Part shown: positions 1 to 11,713 of the stretch, in pieces
Numbering within the stretch: the stretch's first letter is position 1
Layout: the number at the start of each line of letters is the position of its first letter
From: Incurvaria masculella
Lineage: Eukaryota > Arthropoda > Insecta > Lepidoptera > Incurvariidae
Assembly (NCBI GenBank): GCA_946894095.1
Contig: OX335651.1
Location: forward strand, 9,012,501 to 9,076,500
DNA: 64,000 bases
Reading direction: 5' to 3'
Translations under genes and position numbers: made by a program
The notes under the pieces: model-generated
Told to the model about the DNA's origin: nothing
What the model saw: the letters and a program-made list of their open reading frames with translations, nothing else
Database searches by the model: none

Positions 1-1068
1 ACCTTGATCCAGTTAGCCCATGATGAAAGTAGTAAGTACCCCCTCGCTGCTCTTGCTCTACTCAACTCTACCTACATCGATGATGTACTCGCCGGTGCCG
101 ACACAGTCGATGGTGCTCGCATTTTGGTTGAGCAGCTAAACTCTATGCTGAAATGTGGAGGCTTTGAGCTTAGGAAGTGGGCTAGTAATTTGGAAAAGTG
201 TCTAGACAATATACCCGCTGAATACAAGCAAACTAAGGATTATTCATTTGATCTTGATAATCACACATATTTGAAGGTATTGGGACTCCAATGGGATCCC
301 ATCTCAGATTGTTTTTCGTATAAAGTTCATCAAACTGAACTCATACCTACAAAACGTGGTATTCTCTCAGATATCTCCCGCATTTATGACCCTATGGGCT
401 GGATCGCCCCTCTCGTATTTTTGTCCAAACTGATTATTCAAAGGTTGTGGTCCTTAAAAATCGGTTGGGATGACTCTATTCCACAAGATTTATTGAAACA
501 ATGGATTTCAATAAAGAATGAGTTGAGTATTCTCTCTCAAATCTCTTTACCTCGACACGTCCCCTCTACAGAAAATGCCGTGCGAGAACTCCATGGCTTC
601 TCAGACAGTTCCCTCTCAGGCTTTGCTGCTGTCATATACCTCCGGATTGTTAAGCACGGAGCTGTTTCTACTCATTTATTGTTAGCTAAATCAAAGGTTG
701 CCCCACTGAAACCAATTTCTTTGCCCCGACTTGAATTATGTGGTTGCGTCTTACTTTGCCAACTTATGTCGTACGCAGTGAAATTATATTCACAAAAATT
801 TCACATTGACAAGGTACGATGTTACTCCGACTCAACAATTGCCCTGCATTGGATCCGATCCCACCCAAGTCGTTGGAAAATGTTTGTGAGCAACCGTGTT
901 AGCTTGATTCAGGAGCATACATCACCAGACGAATGGGTTCACGTCCGTTCCGAACATAATGCAAGTGATTGTGCGAGTCGTGGCTTAACACCATCCCAGC
1001 TCGTTGGTCATGCGCAGTGGTGGAATGGTCCATCGTTCCTGCTAAATCTAAATAATGAGTGTGATTAA
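1..1068 (+). pseudogene. BEL/Pao pol fragment: RT end, connection and RNase H
   Basis: Frame 1 is open from the first base to a TAA at 1066-1068, so the true start lies outside the window. The RT catalytic box YIDDVLAG is at about residues 24-31. A connection region follows, with the family motif around ILSDISRIYDPMGW. The RNase H domain then has the usual acidic positions, in FSDSSLSG, LPRLELCG and CYSDSTIALHWI, and ends in the HNASDCASRG motif typical of the Pao lineage. The TAA interrupts a frame that continues directly into the integrase, so it is read as a disabling in-frame stop. The element would reverse-transcribe its own RNA in cytoplasmic particles; this copy is a fossil. Confidence 0.9.
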
Positions 1069-1925
1069 TCAGAACCACCCCTTCTTGTGTCTGAAGATGA
1101 TGGTGTTATGGAGACGAAACCTGTTCCATTAACTCTACTTGTAACTGAACACGACTCAACCCTTCTTGACAGAGTCTCGACTTTAACTAAGTTAAAACGA
1201 GTTACTAGTTACTGCTTACGTTTTGGTTCCCCTAAGTCTCGTCCGCTTATTAAAATCTCACCCATGCTCACTACCATTGAATTGGAAAATGCTCTAAGTA
1301 TTTGGATAAAAATTATCCAGGCTGAACATTTCTTTGAAGACATATCCCGTATTAAGGCTAATAAACAGCCTTCTAAGGCTACAGTAAGGTTATCTCCCTT
1401 TATTGATGAAAATGGCCTACTGAGAGTAGGAGGTCGACTTCAGGCCGCTCATATTAAATCTCAACAGCAACACCCTGCGCTGTTACCTCATAATAGTCCA
1501 TTGACTAAGTTGATTGTTAGACATTTTCATGTTAACTTTGGTCATCCCGGACCAAATGCTTTGATGTCCCTCTTGCAAAGAAACTTTTGGATTATATCCG
1601 CGCGTAGAGTTATAAGATCAGTAGTGTTTCATTGCTCGAATTGCTACCGACTGCGTCCAAAATTGTCTGCTCCCCCTATGGGTGAGCTTCCATTTGTTCG
1701 AGTACAACAAGTAAAGCCTTTTTCGAAAACTGGAATGGATTACGCAGGTCCCTTTAACATTAAAACTTCCAATTTAAGAAACTCTCCTCGCACCAAATGC
1801 TATATTTGTGTGTTGGTTTGTATGAGTACCAAAGCATGCCATTTAGAACTAGTCAGTGAACTGACTACCCAAGCATTCTTGGCTGCACTACAACTTTCAT
1901 TTCACGTCGTGGCCGATGTTCTGAT
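1069..1925 (+). pseudogene. BEL/Pao integrase, N-terminal part
   Basis: This continues in the same frame as the RT/RNase H segment after the in-frame TAA. It carries the integrase HHCC zinc-binding module (HFHVNFGHPG, then CSNCYRLRP) and the first catalytic aspartate in GMDYAGPF. Near 1885-1925 the homologous frame is lost through a one-base indel, and the second catalytic aspartate is read only in frame 3. The frame 1 reading runs on to a stop at 1956 with meaningless residues. There is no sign of selection to keep the protein intact. Confidence 0.88.
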
Positions 1926-2636
1926 TTGTACAGCGACCATGGGACTAACTTTGTAGGCGCTGATAAAGAATTGCGTCAAATTATTCGGACCCAATCGAAA
2001 GACTCTACTGTTACAGATTTTTGTAGCACACTAAATATTCAGTTTCACTTTATCCCTCCCCACGCACCACATTTTGGTGGTTTGTGGGAAGCTCTCGTAA
2101 AAGGTGTCAAGGTTCATTTGTCTCGTATAATAGGAGCACAGCTTCTTACTTTCGAAGAATTTTACACTGTGCTTACCAAAGTTGAAGCATGCTTAAATTC
2201 TCGGCCTCTAACCGCAATGAGCCCCGATCCTAACGAGCTGACTGCTCTCACTCCAGGTCACTTTTTGACCCTGGAACCATTAAATGCTCTTCCCGAACCA
2301 AACGTACCTAACACCAATCTAAACCGGTTGAAAAGGTGGCAGTTGGTTCAGAGCCTGCATCAATCCTTTTGGAATAGGTGGCACAAAGAGTATCTTGGTA
2401 CTCTACAATCTAGGCCCAAGTGGCACAAGCCCTACAAGAATTTGTCTGAAGGGATGCTTGTCGTCCTAAAGGAGGACAATTTGCCTCCCCTTAGTTGGCC
2501 GCTTGGACGGATTGTTTCTACTACAGCTGGTCCCGACAATATTGTCAGAGTTGTAGAGGTCCGCACTAGCAACGGTGTATACAAACGTCCTGTAGTTAAA
2601 GTAGCACCTTTGCCATATATTGAGGACTCAAATTGA
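1926..2636 (+). pseudogene. BEL/Pao integrase core and C-terminal part
   Basis: Frame 3 resumes the integrase with YSDHGTNFVG (second catalytic Asp) and HFGGLWEALVK (catalytic Glu). It ends with the Pao-type C-terminal domain: the W-rich run WQLVQSLHQSFWNRW, then GMLVVLKEDN and WPLGRI. The stop is at 2634-2636, about 150 bp before the 3' LTR. It is separated from the upstream part by the frameshift near 1900. Confidence 0.88.
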
Positions 2637-2788
2637 GTGCTATATATTTTTGTATTAAATTTTTATGTTTGAACCCCTCATTTATAACTTGTTTATTTAT
2701 TTTAAGTATATACATTTGTAGTAATTCCTCGTCCCTCTCTATTTAATTTGTACATTTTGCTGAATACGTGGTTTCAGGGCCGGCACGA

Positions 2789-3265
2789 TGTTTGGACAAA
2801 CAGATTGATTTTATTTTAGTTCATACAATTCCAAGAGATGGCGCCACTAGTACTTTACAGTTGCGCCATTAACTGCACAGATTAGGTAACATAAAAACTA
2901 CCTATATTAGTTGATTTACCTCTTGCATTCTCACATTTCTAAAAGGCGAAGCCCTTGCCAATTTTTCTCTCATATACTTAATTTCGTGTACCCTGCCAAC
3001 AATAATTTGTAGTCACAGCCGCATAGTGCATTCTATCGCAATTTCACTTTATCCAACAGCCATACCTTGCCCTGTATGAGCCGGCTCTCCGTGTATCCGT
3101 TCCTTGAACATAGTGACGTTAGTGGTAGGTGTGCTTGTGTACTGTGAGAGACCCGGCAGAGCAGCCCCAGGTGAGTCCAAGCCTTGCGCTTGCCCATTTA
3201 TCGAAACCCACCCAAAACTCCACGAACACCCGGTCGGTCAATCCAGAGCGACTTGGGCGCTCACA
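2789..3265 (+). repeat. 3' LTR of the BEL/Pao element (boundaries inferred)
   Basis: A 477-bp segment starting TGTTTGG and ending CTCACA follows the pol stop and a short purine-containing stretch (TTTCAGGGCCGGC). TG...CA termini fit an LTR. The partner 5' LTR is outside the window, so neither boundary could be checked by comparison, and no target duplication can be read. Confidence 0.5.
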
Positions 3266-4227
3266 GTATGTTTCCTTTTTCTATACAAAATACATTGCGG
3301 AAACGGTGTCCATTTCCGAACTTTTTTGACTAAATGTAGAAATCTAAAAGCAAATGGATTTTTTTGTTTATGCATATATGCTGTTTTTGCTTATATCTAG
3401 AAATCGAATTACTTTCAGATTTCTAATGAGAAAAATCAACTTTTTTATTTTTATTATTATTTAAATAAATGATGGAATAAAAAAATATTAACAATCCATT
3501 ATCAGTCTGGAGTTCTATTTGGATTTGCTGAAGCGTTTCACTACATATTATTACATTTGTTATAAAGTGCATTTGTATGGCGCGAGTAGTTGGCTAGTCC
3601 TAGCGCCTTAAGCGGAATACGAGATTAAGGCATATAGGTAAAGCTCAGCTCGATGGGTTCATGCTAATCTGCTGTTTCCAGAGCGATGAAGTTTATTTCC
3701 GGATTTTTGGCGATGGTCTCAGATATCGCGAGTAAATATACAGCTGCCTTACGTATTTTCAGGTATTTATATTTAGCCAACATTATTGCAACGTATATTT
3801 TACTCAAAAATCGACATCAGGACGATAGAAAGGGGTAGTCATTCGTCAATATAAATAATGAAATACGATTTTGAAAATTGTCTCATCACGAATATGAAGT
3901 GAATAACATCGTGTTGGTATTTTTATTATATTTCAATATCGTAGATATATCTAACATTTTGAGTAGGATAAATTAATCTAGCCTTTCATCCTAATATCAT
4001 ATTTACATAAGCTACTACAATACCAATTACATAAATACAAAAAACGTCGGCCTAGGCTAAATCCTCAAATCCTAAAACTTCAAATTATTCCAACGCTTAA
4101 ATTATTTTGTGATATTTCTTACTGTGCGTTGATTTTGGGTAGATTTTATTTTTAGAATTATTTATTACAATATTTTCATGAAAAATATCCATTTTCCGAT
4201 ACACATTGAAGGGCTCTCTAATATGTT
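3266..4227. other. AT-rich flank, nothing recognised
   Basis: No credible coding frame, RNA gene or repeat is seen in this stretch between the BEL LTR and a LINE fragment. Confidence 0.5.
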
Positions 4228-4410
4228 TACTTTGACAGTCTGATGTCATACGGTCTGATGATTTGGGGAAAAGAATTCGATGCAAATCGTATATTTTTAT
4301 TAAAGAAAAGAGCTTTGCTGAGTATCCTCAAAATGAAAGTCAAGGATTATTGTAGAAATATTTTTAAAGATCTTGGAATAATGATACTTCTGAAAAAGTA
4401 TGTTTACTAA
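4228..4410 (+). pseudogene. Non-LTR retrotransposon RT C-terminal fragment
   Basis: Reading from 4228 in one frame to TAA at 4408-4410 gives YFDSLMSYGLMIWG, then IFLLKKRALLSIL, then CRNIFKDLGIMILLKKYVY. This is the pattern that follows the RT fingers/palm in insect LINE proteins (SYGxxxWG, xxLQKRAxRxI, Cxxx-F-xLxIL). Only about 60 codons survive, and no start or upstream domains are present. It is an old truncated copy. Confidence 0.7.
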
Positions 4411-4434
4411 ACATTATCACAACACTAGAAATAA

Positions 4435-4555
4435 GTCCAGTTCAATATAGTCGAGCAATATAAGGAAAGTCCTGGCACAGCAACTAGTTCCCATGTGGTG
4501 TATTCGGCTAATATCATCACGGTCAGTCTGGCTATACGTGTGCAGTTTCATAAAA
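4435..4555 (+). repeat. SINE 3' part, degenerate
   Basis: Matches the body and tail of the SINE family seen in full at 45169-45552 (CCAGTTCAATATAG, GTCCTGGCA, AGTTCCCATGTGGTG). The head is missing. Confidence 0.7.
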
Positions 4556-7123
4556 CATTTTTAACAATATCCTAAACACTGACAAGCAAAAAGAGAAAAG
4601 TTGAAAACTACCTCTTAGTGAAATTTAAATTATACAAAGTCTGTCATTGATGGTAAAATGTATTGTAACATAAATGATCCGTTAAAACCCTATTTTTAAT
4701 ATTATTAGACAAATACTAAATACTACGCTGATAGTATTTTTGTTGCAAAATAATTATTTTATAATTAATATAGTATTTACTTGATACACTTCACCCGTGT
4801 CAAACTTGAAGAGGGCTTATAAACCCAATAAATGTTGTTAAGTGGACGGAAATACTTGTAATACTTTTATTTATATTATCAACTCTGTTTAGTTAAGTAA
4901 TTTTATTTTTAATCCCTTTGCATTGCTTTTGTTCTTTGCCTTAAATTGTTATATTTAAAAAATATATGTTTCTCGAACTAGTTTTTACTGTGTGTCAGAT
5001 ATAAATAGTCGTGATCAGTATTTATTTGATTTTAGTGAAATTACCTAGCGGTTTTTTTACTGAATTAATTGCATCCGCGGATCGATACATTTTCTAATCT
5101 CAACTGCACTGTAGTTTGACTACCAGAAGTTGAAATAAATTTACTTACATGAAAAATAAATCTAGGATAAAATAACTTTTTACCAAAATTATTACTAATT
5201 TAAAATGATCATTTTCTTATGTACTACCTATAACTTTTAGTCAGACTACATAATGTAAGGTAAAAGTGAATGATGATTAGGAAAATAATATGTAAAAATG
5301 ATATTTGTATGCTCAAACTTTTCATTGATTTTTGAATTGGTTTGATGGACATCGAATTATCGATTAATTGCTTTTTATAACTAACACACATGCATGGAAA
5401 GCTCTCAAACTACGGATACTTGTACATATAATTTAGGTAAAACCGTTGAATTTTTTTGAAACAACTAATACATTTATTGAAAGGTCAGTTCCATGCGGAT
5501 CTAAAATTCTACAACAGGGTAGCTAATTGAACGTGAATTTAACGTACGAATACGAGGGGCGAAAATGGTGCAAAACCCACAACTAATGCCCGACACATAT
5601 GTCTAATGAAAGCTGAATGTTGCAGACCGTTTCGTTGAAATAATCCAACTCGGAGGATACGAAAGATCGTACGACATTCGGTAATCATAGCACAGGCGTA
5701 GACCGGGCACGGAACGAACGGTCACAACTTTGCGGCTGGTGAGGGTTGGATTGTAACGTGAATAAGTAGGTGTGCAAATTACCCCAAACTTTTGCAAATG
5801 TAGGTCTACTTGTGGATCCTAGTGGCCTGCAGGAGGTGGGGGGTGCCCGGCCGGCTTCGTGACGAGAGGTTCGTGTGAGGGCTCCTCACCAATACACCTA
5901 AGGACCAGAACAGCCTTTATTGTTATCACTTACACTGAGAGTCGATAACATTTCGGGAATTGCGAAGGTACATGTAAAATTAAGATACATTCAAAGTGTG
6001 CGGCTTAAGTTATGTATTTAAAGAAAAAAAACTAGGCCTATTGTTGTAATGAAGATTCTGGTATAACGTTATCCCATTGACCTCCGCAACGCCATAAAGC
6101 CTATTGTTCCTAACACCACTTTGATTACACGCTTCCGTAAAAACATGATTATTTCTTAACGACTTCAAAAAAAGAGGAGTTTCTCAATTCGTCTGTATTT
6201 TTTGTGTGTGTATGTTACTCGATATCTACGCAAACTGTCAACTGATGTGAATCAATCTTTATCTCATTAGTAGTGTATAATCTCATGGGTGGTCCTTTCA
6301 TAAATGTTTTGAAAGAATAACACTCGGGTGGTAAATAATAAAAAGGGTGAAAAGATAACAGTTATAAAAAACATTAAGCCGACTCTAAGCACCCTGGAGT
6401 AGAAGGTGGTACAAAAGCACGCCTCCTACTTCAGATTGCTTGGAGTAGGTTCAATGTTTTTTAACATTGTTGTTTTATGTTCAAAGGTTTCTTCAAAGTG
6501 TATGACCGTTCTCGATCTGCTTGTCATGCCATTTTTGTACGCATAAAATAAAAAAAAATCCATAAATGTATTACGTATTTTTCAACGCCGTCCTTTCAAA
6601 GTAACTGAACTTATCGAAACGTAAAACTTGGAATGCACAGTAAAGTCTAAATTAACTGCATCACGAGCAGTCGCTATCAAATCAACCCTCAACTTTTAAT
6701 ATTGGAAAATCATTTCAAAGTTTACGACAGAATTTTCCCAACTCTTAGAATGTGCGGGCTGTAAACTGGAATACAATGTAAGGCGCAACCTCAGTCGCCG
6801 TCCCACGATGCGGCGCGAGCATTCCGCTCATCTCCGCCGGCATCTAAAGTAGCGGCATAACGACCACTAAACTTAGTGGACCCTAAAACTCATACCCAAT
6901 TTGCGGAAATGCTAGCTTTCCGCTAAAGCCTCGGATATTTCAGTGCATATAACATTATTGTACCTTTCAAATCACTGCTACTAAATTATTGAGCCGGTGT
7001 ACACGTGTTTTAATGGTACGTATCTTTTTATATTACCGATCGTGGGTATTTTTTCCCTTGTATTCTATTGTGTTGTATTGTATTTATATTCCGTTACAAT
7101 CTCATGTCATGAGCCCATCGCTC
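4556..7123. other. Unassigned AT-rich region
   Basis: No gene recognised. Two GC-richer patches, at about 5820-5890 and 6780-6860, show no coding signature that I can name. Confidence 0.45.
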
Positions 7124-7388
7124 TTTTTAGGGTTCCGTACCCAAAGGGTGCCAACAGAACCTTATAACTAAGCCTCCGCTGTCCGCCCGTCTGTTACAGG
7201 TCTGAATGTTATGAACTGTAATAGGTAGGCAGGTGAAATTTTCACAGAGTGCGTATTTATTTTGCCACTATAACAACAATTAGGTAAAACAAATTAATAA
7301 TAAAAAACGTGATTTTTTTGTGTTAAATCGTATACGATGGAACGGAACCCTTCGTGTGCGAGTCCGACTCGCACTTGGCTGTTTTTTT
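7124..7388 (-). repeat. (GGAC)n-associated interspersed element, copy 1
   Basis: About 265-300 bp element present eight times in this window. In its own orientation it begins near AAGTGCGAGTCGGACTCGC and continues GAAGGGTTCCGTACC, an AT-rich middle, a GGAC microsatellite and GGGTACGGAACCCTAAAAA. This copy is inverted and its microsatellite is reduced. No coding capacity. Confidence 0.85.
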
Positions 7389-7962
7389 AAGGAATGAAGG
7401 AGTGCCTGAATATGGACCTCATACATGGTGGCACAAGGTAGCACGAACCCAGGGTGAACGAACTCTACCACCACTGCAGAGAAAAGGAATATTTTTTTAT
7501 CTGACATAATGACATATATTAGCGTTAAGTATAACACTGTAATTGCAAGAAAATAAAAACAAATTTTAAGATTCTGAGAAATGAGAATTCTAAGAAAACG
7601 TTATCTGCCTAAATAAATTAATATTTGTAAAATAAATTTATTGTGATTTCAGGTATTAAAATATCGTGCTAGAAATTTTAAACCGATCACTAGATGAAAT
7701 CTATTTCTCTCTTGACACTATTCAAATTGAGCTTACCATCGTGTGACATTTTGACTATTTCCAGTAACATCGATCCTCGCATCGATCGATCCTCCTCGAT
7801 CGAGGCGAAAATATAAAACTGAATTATAAAACAATTTCAAACATCCAAATAGTCAAAACCATCGGCGTTCCAACAGTGCAATTTACCACTTCAAAAAATA
7901 TTGAAACTGCAGCAAGTGTTTGAAATAAATGTTCGGATTACATTCTTCTTCTTTCTTCTTCT
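7389..7962. other. Unassigned, AT-rich
   Basis: Nothing recognisable. A run of TTCTTC at about 7945-7962 borders the LINE fragment. Confidence 0.45.
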
Positions 7963-8052
7963 TCAGCCTTTTGCTGTCCACTGCTGGACGTAGGCCTCCC
8001 CCAGACTTCGCCAAGTTGTGCGGTCTCCTGTTTTTCTTCGCCAGTTGTCATC
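7963..8052 (-). pseudogene. LINE ORF2 C-terminal fragment
   Basis: Thirty codons on the minus strand read DDNWRRKTGDRTTWRSLGEA, then YVQQW and a stop. This is the end of a non-LTR retrotransposon protein; the same GEAYVQQW ending occurs at 57464-57655. The rest of the ORF is missing, and a MITE (8063-8392) begins 10 bp away. Confidence 0.75.
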
Positions 8053-8062
8053 TAAGCCGGTA

Positions 8063-8392
8063 GTCTCAGTTCTCACCTAAATTGGCGTTTACGTAACTTC
8101 GAAGTTCCGTAAAAACGTCAAACTCCATACAAGATTTTACTAGATATTCTGTGGTTTTACTTCTTCAAGCTGTTAAAGTCAAACTCGGACTTCCGATTTC
8201 TATGAAAACGCGGAGTCGACGTAAACCGCAACGTCGACGTATTTACGGCAACGTTGAGTAAGCTGTCAAATCAAGCTCGGACTCGCAAGTGTTAGTTCGA
8301 TTAATGCCCACTGCGCGCGCTCTTCTATTTCTCCATACATTTGAAAACGCCAGTCGGTTTGCCGTAACGCCAATTTAGGTAACAACTGGGAC
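8063..8392. mobile_element. MITE family C, copy 1
   Basis: About 330 bp with imperfect terminal inverted repeats: left end GTCTCAGTTCTCACC, right end the complement of GTCCCAGTTGTTACC, both followed by TAAATTGGCGTT. It has no ORF. Two other copies lie at 11714-12049 and 41387-41685. Confidence 0.8.
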
Positions 8393-10049
8393 TTCGGGTA
8401 CTGCTGTCTGACGTATATCGTTTGACCAACGTGCTGACGGTTTGCCGACGCTTCTTTTCCCTGTGTAGGGTCTCCATATCAAAACTTCGATTACATTAGC
8501 TCGTTGTTATTTTATCGGACAATCAAATTCGGCCCTTTAGGGGCTAAAAATTAGACGAGAATTTCCATTTCGCGAAAAGTTACTAATTTGGAGTCACTCT
8601 GCTCGGCCCGCGACGTGCCATAAATATCAACGTTTACGTAGCCTAGCTTAGGTCGACAACGGGGGAACCACACTTTTTTATTGTGAATAAAATTGTATGT
8701 TTAGGTATTTATGTAATTAATTTCGGATGGAAATATCTTTTTTTACGTCTGGTGTCTTGACTGCTTCCCCAACCACATATAATTAAATAGCTGTAACTAT
8801 AGTTACTTCTCCACCATTATTACCAAAAACGAAAAAAACCTGTCCATACATTTATGTAGTTGGAGTTTTGTACATGTATTGTGTTCATAGCATAACAACA
8901 TAGAAACATGCCTAGAACAACATGTCTGTATTGGAATACCACAATTAGCTTGTCGACTGAACGTGGCAGTAAAAACTCTTTTCTGATTGTCGTTGTTGTT
9001 TAGTCAAATCACGTATTTATTGGATGAATGTTGAAATAACCTTTGCTTCAACTTTTAAATTCATGTTAAAACGTAGCTGTCTAAGGCCAGTAGCCACAGA
9101 TTTGTTGGAAAGTATTTTTTTTATGTATTTCAAATAAAAGATAAGATACACTTAGTGAAGTCTCAGTTATGCTCGGCCGAGAATAACTACATGCATGCGA
9201 AATATTGGAATATAATTTGTGACATCTCTGAACTATCGCAGAAAAGTAAAGTATTAAATATATTTCCCACAGTTGTGGATTTAGCGGAAAGCTACAGATG
9301 CCGTGATTTAAAATGTAGATACCTGTTTTAGGTATGTGAAGGTTTTGTTCTAGTTTAATGAGCGATGCTATCACGTCACAGTGTCGATAATAAGGGTAGG
9401 CAGGGACAGAAAAGTCGTACCATGCCTTATCATGAACGCAGCGATACAATGAGCATCGTGAAAAATGCAGTGGAACCTTTATACAAAGTTGTAACATGAG
9501 ACACTTCACTGCCATGGTAATATTCGAAGAGTCGTTTTAATACACTTCTTATTCTAGAGAGTATAATCAAAAGTTTAATGTTTCGTCTTGTATTACTGTA
9601 CCCTAATGGAGGCGGGACATACTTGCTAAGTAATACCAAAACTTGCATTTCGCAGTTATGGGCGATTTAGGTCACAGTTATATCTTTAGGTATATTTAAG
9701 TATTCAATAAAAAAAAAATACTGATTATTTTCAACAGCCGGTACATGCGGACATCTATTTTATATTGCCAATCCAGCTAACGCAACCACTTGGCACAGAA
9801 AGACCGAAATATTTAACATCAGAGGGTTGGTCTCTGACCTGTGAGCACAGATTCAGCCAATGTTGTGACCACCCGGAATATTAGGCAGTTAGTGTTTTAA
9901 ATTGATTTTATGAATTACATAGTTTGTTTGAAAACTAAAGCTTTCTTTTAAGTAAAATGGCAATGTATTTTATTAATTTTACAGAAACCTTGTTTGAAAA
10001 GTAAAGGTTTTTTGTACGTAAAATGCCATCCAAGTTTATTTTTACCATT
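8393..10049. other. Unassigned AT-rich region
   Basis: Scattered open frames (for example 9081-9515 on the minus strand) have no recognisable domains, no codon bias and no splice context, and I do not call them genes. Confidence 0.45.
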
Positions 10050-10259
10050 ACGGGTTGGTACCATCGCATTGCATGAAAAGATGGTCGAAGCGGCAATGAA
10101 AAGTTGTCCGTGTTTTCCATCCAGTTCAATGTAGCCGTGCTCATAAAGGGAAGGTCCTGGCATGGCACCAAATTCCTTCGGGAATGAGGAGTATTGGGCT
10201 AATATCATAACGGTAGTTGTGTGGTATTAGCCATCCATGTCAGGTCGCATAAAAAAAAA
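10050..10259 (+). repeat. SINE, tRNA-type subfamily, 3' part
   Basis: Begins in the body (GGGTTGGTACCATCGCATTG) and runs through CCAGTTCAATGTAGCCGTG to the tRNA-subfamily tail (TTCCTTCGGGAAT, AATATCATAACGGTAG, GTCAGGTCGCAT) and an A-run. 5' truncated. Confidence 0.85.
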
Positions 10260-10747
10260 TTTGCATCGACCCCAAGAATCATTTACCGAAGTGACGACTG
10301 ATATTATAATCATGTTTATTTCTTATTTTCTGGTACCCACGGAAATACTCAAGGGTCCACTAAGGGTATCTGAGGGTTTGATGTAGGGGTAACATCTGCT
10401 GACATTGTCTTGGCAGCTTACGAAAAAGATTTATGGCTTACGACAAGGGAGAAGCCGAGAGACTAACATTTAATGAAAACATTTTTTCAGTGCCATTTTA
10501 TTATTTGTTTTTTTGGAAACAAACAGTCATAGTACATAGATGTTTATTATTAGTTTTTACAAAATAATGAATTAACAAACTTTTTTGTAAAGTAGGAAGA
10601 TAGAAAAGCTAAATCAATTCTAAGGATCGCCTGTCTGTCCTGTTATTATTTTAGAACCAACATAATTTGTGCTTTGTGGGTTTCGACACGTACAAAGAAT
10701 ACTATTAGGCTCACTGCATTTTCTCCCGTGTAAGAGCCGACAAAGGG
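10260..10747. other. Unassigned
   Basis: No feature recognised between two SINE copies. Confidence 0.45.
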
Positions 10748-10903
10748 ATTCGTGGTTCTTGGCTCGTATTCCAAGTTAAACTGTAGGTCCTCTTCCTAAC
10801 GTACTATGCGGCAGGGTTGGTACCATCGCGTTGAATGAACGATGTTCGAAGCGGCAATGATTGTCCGTCCGTCCATCCATCCAGTTCAATATAGCTGTGC
10901 AAC
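10748..10903 (+). repeat. SINE body fragment
   Basis: Matches the middle of the SINE consensus (GTGGTTCxTGGCTCGTATTCC, AAACTGTAGGTCC, GGGTTGGTACCATCG) and stops at the GTAGCCGTGC position. Head and tail are missing. Confidence 0.75.
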
Positions 10904-10930
10904 GGCTACACTCTGCAAAACATCAGAACA

Positions 10931-10999
10931 ATATATCTTAATTTGACTGAGGAAACAGGCACGAGCCATTGCATGGAACTCGATCACCTTAATATCCTC
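10931..10999 (+). repeat. Short interspersed repeat (TTTGACTGAGGAAACAGGC), copy 1
   Basis: About 70 bp containing TTTGACTGAGGAAACAGGC and a GATCACCT...ATCCTC end. It recurs at 19711-19784 (inverted) and 20569-20642. A TTAA MITE sits at the TTAA directly after its ATCCTC, where the 20569-20642 copy has an unoccupied TTAA. Confidence 0.65.
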
Positions 11000-11493
11000 T
11001 TAAGGTCGGTCCGTAAGCACCAGAAAATTTCTTCCCGCATACAAACGTAGTTTACTAATAATTTGAAAACCACTGTTCTAACTTACTTGTTATTTAGTAT
11101 ATAATATTAGGCTACAAATATCTATGTCCGAGTCTATGTCTCCATGTCTTTGTTTTTTCGGTAAATGTATTCTGGGTCAAACCACAAATAAAACCAAATT
11201 CGTATGAAGATTTTCTTTTTGCTTACATTTCATATTTGTTACCTGATATTTTTTTGAAAAATCCAAACCGAATGAAATGAATGCAAAAAGAAAATCTTCA
11301 TACGAATTTTGTTTTCTCTGTGGTTTGACCCAGAATACATTTACCGAAAAAACAAAGGCATGCAGACACAGATATTTGTAGCCTAATATTTGATACCAAA
11401 TATCAAGTAAGTTGGAACAGTGGTTTTCAAATTATTAGTAAACTACGTTTGTATGGGAGAGGAAATTTTCAGGTGCTTACGGGCCGACCTTAA
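11000..11493. mobile_element. TTAA-flanked fold-back MITE (family B)
   Basis: 494 bp including TTAA at both ends. Termini are TTAAGGTCGGTCCGTAAG and the complement of TTAAGGTCGGCCCGTAAG. The arms are about 220 bp each and nearly complementary along their length (shared GTAGTTTACTAATAATTTG and CTGGGTCAAACCACA), so the whole element can fold on itself. It abuts the receptor C-tail exon; a diverged relative is at 36163-36702. No transposase. Confidence 0.85.
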
Positions 11494-11541
11494 GTGGCTT
11501 GTTCAACCACTCGGCGCTGGCGTAGTACGAGGCATTCTTAC

Positions 11542-11675
11542 CGCTTTTTTTCGACGGCGATGCGGAGCGCGAGCAGCGCACCGAGTGGTCCGGGCCGAGT
11601 GCGCCGCGCCGCGCCAGCCCGCGCTCGCCCAGCGCGCCGCAGCACAGGAAAAACTGCTTGAAGCCGCGCCGGAAC
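11542..11675 (-). CDS. TkR: Tachykinin-type receptor, C-terminal tail exon
   Basis: The minus strand after the acceptor GGTGCGCAG reads (AG)G-TTC-CGG, completing the split Arg codon of the 15762-15958 exon. It gives FRRGFKQFFLCCGALGERG and a Ser/Arg-rich tail. FRRGFK directly after TM7 is helix 8 of a peptide GPCR, and the CC pair fits palmitoylation. A donor-like GTAAGA follows at 11541, so the exon may end at 11542 (134 nt) with a further exon to the left that I could not identify. If that donor is not used, the frame runs on to TAA at 11477-11479, which lies inside the TIR of the adjacent MITE (11000-11493) and would end the protein ...KPLKVGP. The acceptor lies only 38 bp from another MITE (11714-12049). 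Exon identity is firm; its 3' end is not. Confidence 0.8.
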
Positions 11676-11713
11676 CTGCGCACCCGAAACCGTTACACCG
11701 ACCTGAACGGTCA

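Larger units (their letters stand above)
1..3265 (+). mobile_element. BEL/Pao LTR retrotransposon, 3' part, defective
   Basis: The window opens inside the pol gene of a BEL/Pao-class LTR retrotransposon. Reverse transcriptase end, RNase H, integrase zinc finger and integrase core follow in the usual order, then a 3' LTR. gag, protease, most of the RT and the 5' LTR lie to the left of the window. The coding part has an in-frame stop and a frameshift, so this copy cannot make a complete Pol protein. Class assignment rests on the YIDD box and the Pao-style RNase H and integrase motifs. Confidence 0.9.

Noticed and set aside
9081..9515. 144-codon open frame on the minus strand
   Set aside because: No recognisable domain, low-complexity context, no splice sites in suitable places and no codon bias; AT-rich DNA yields such frames by chance.
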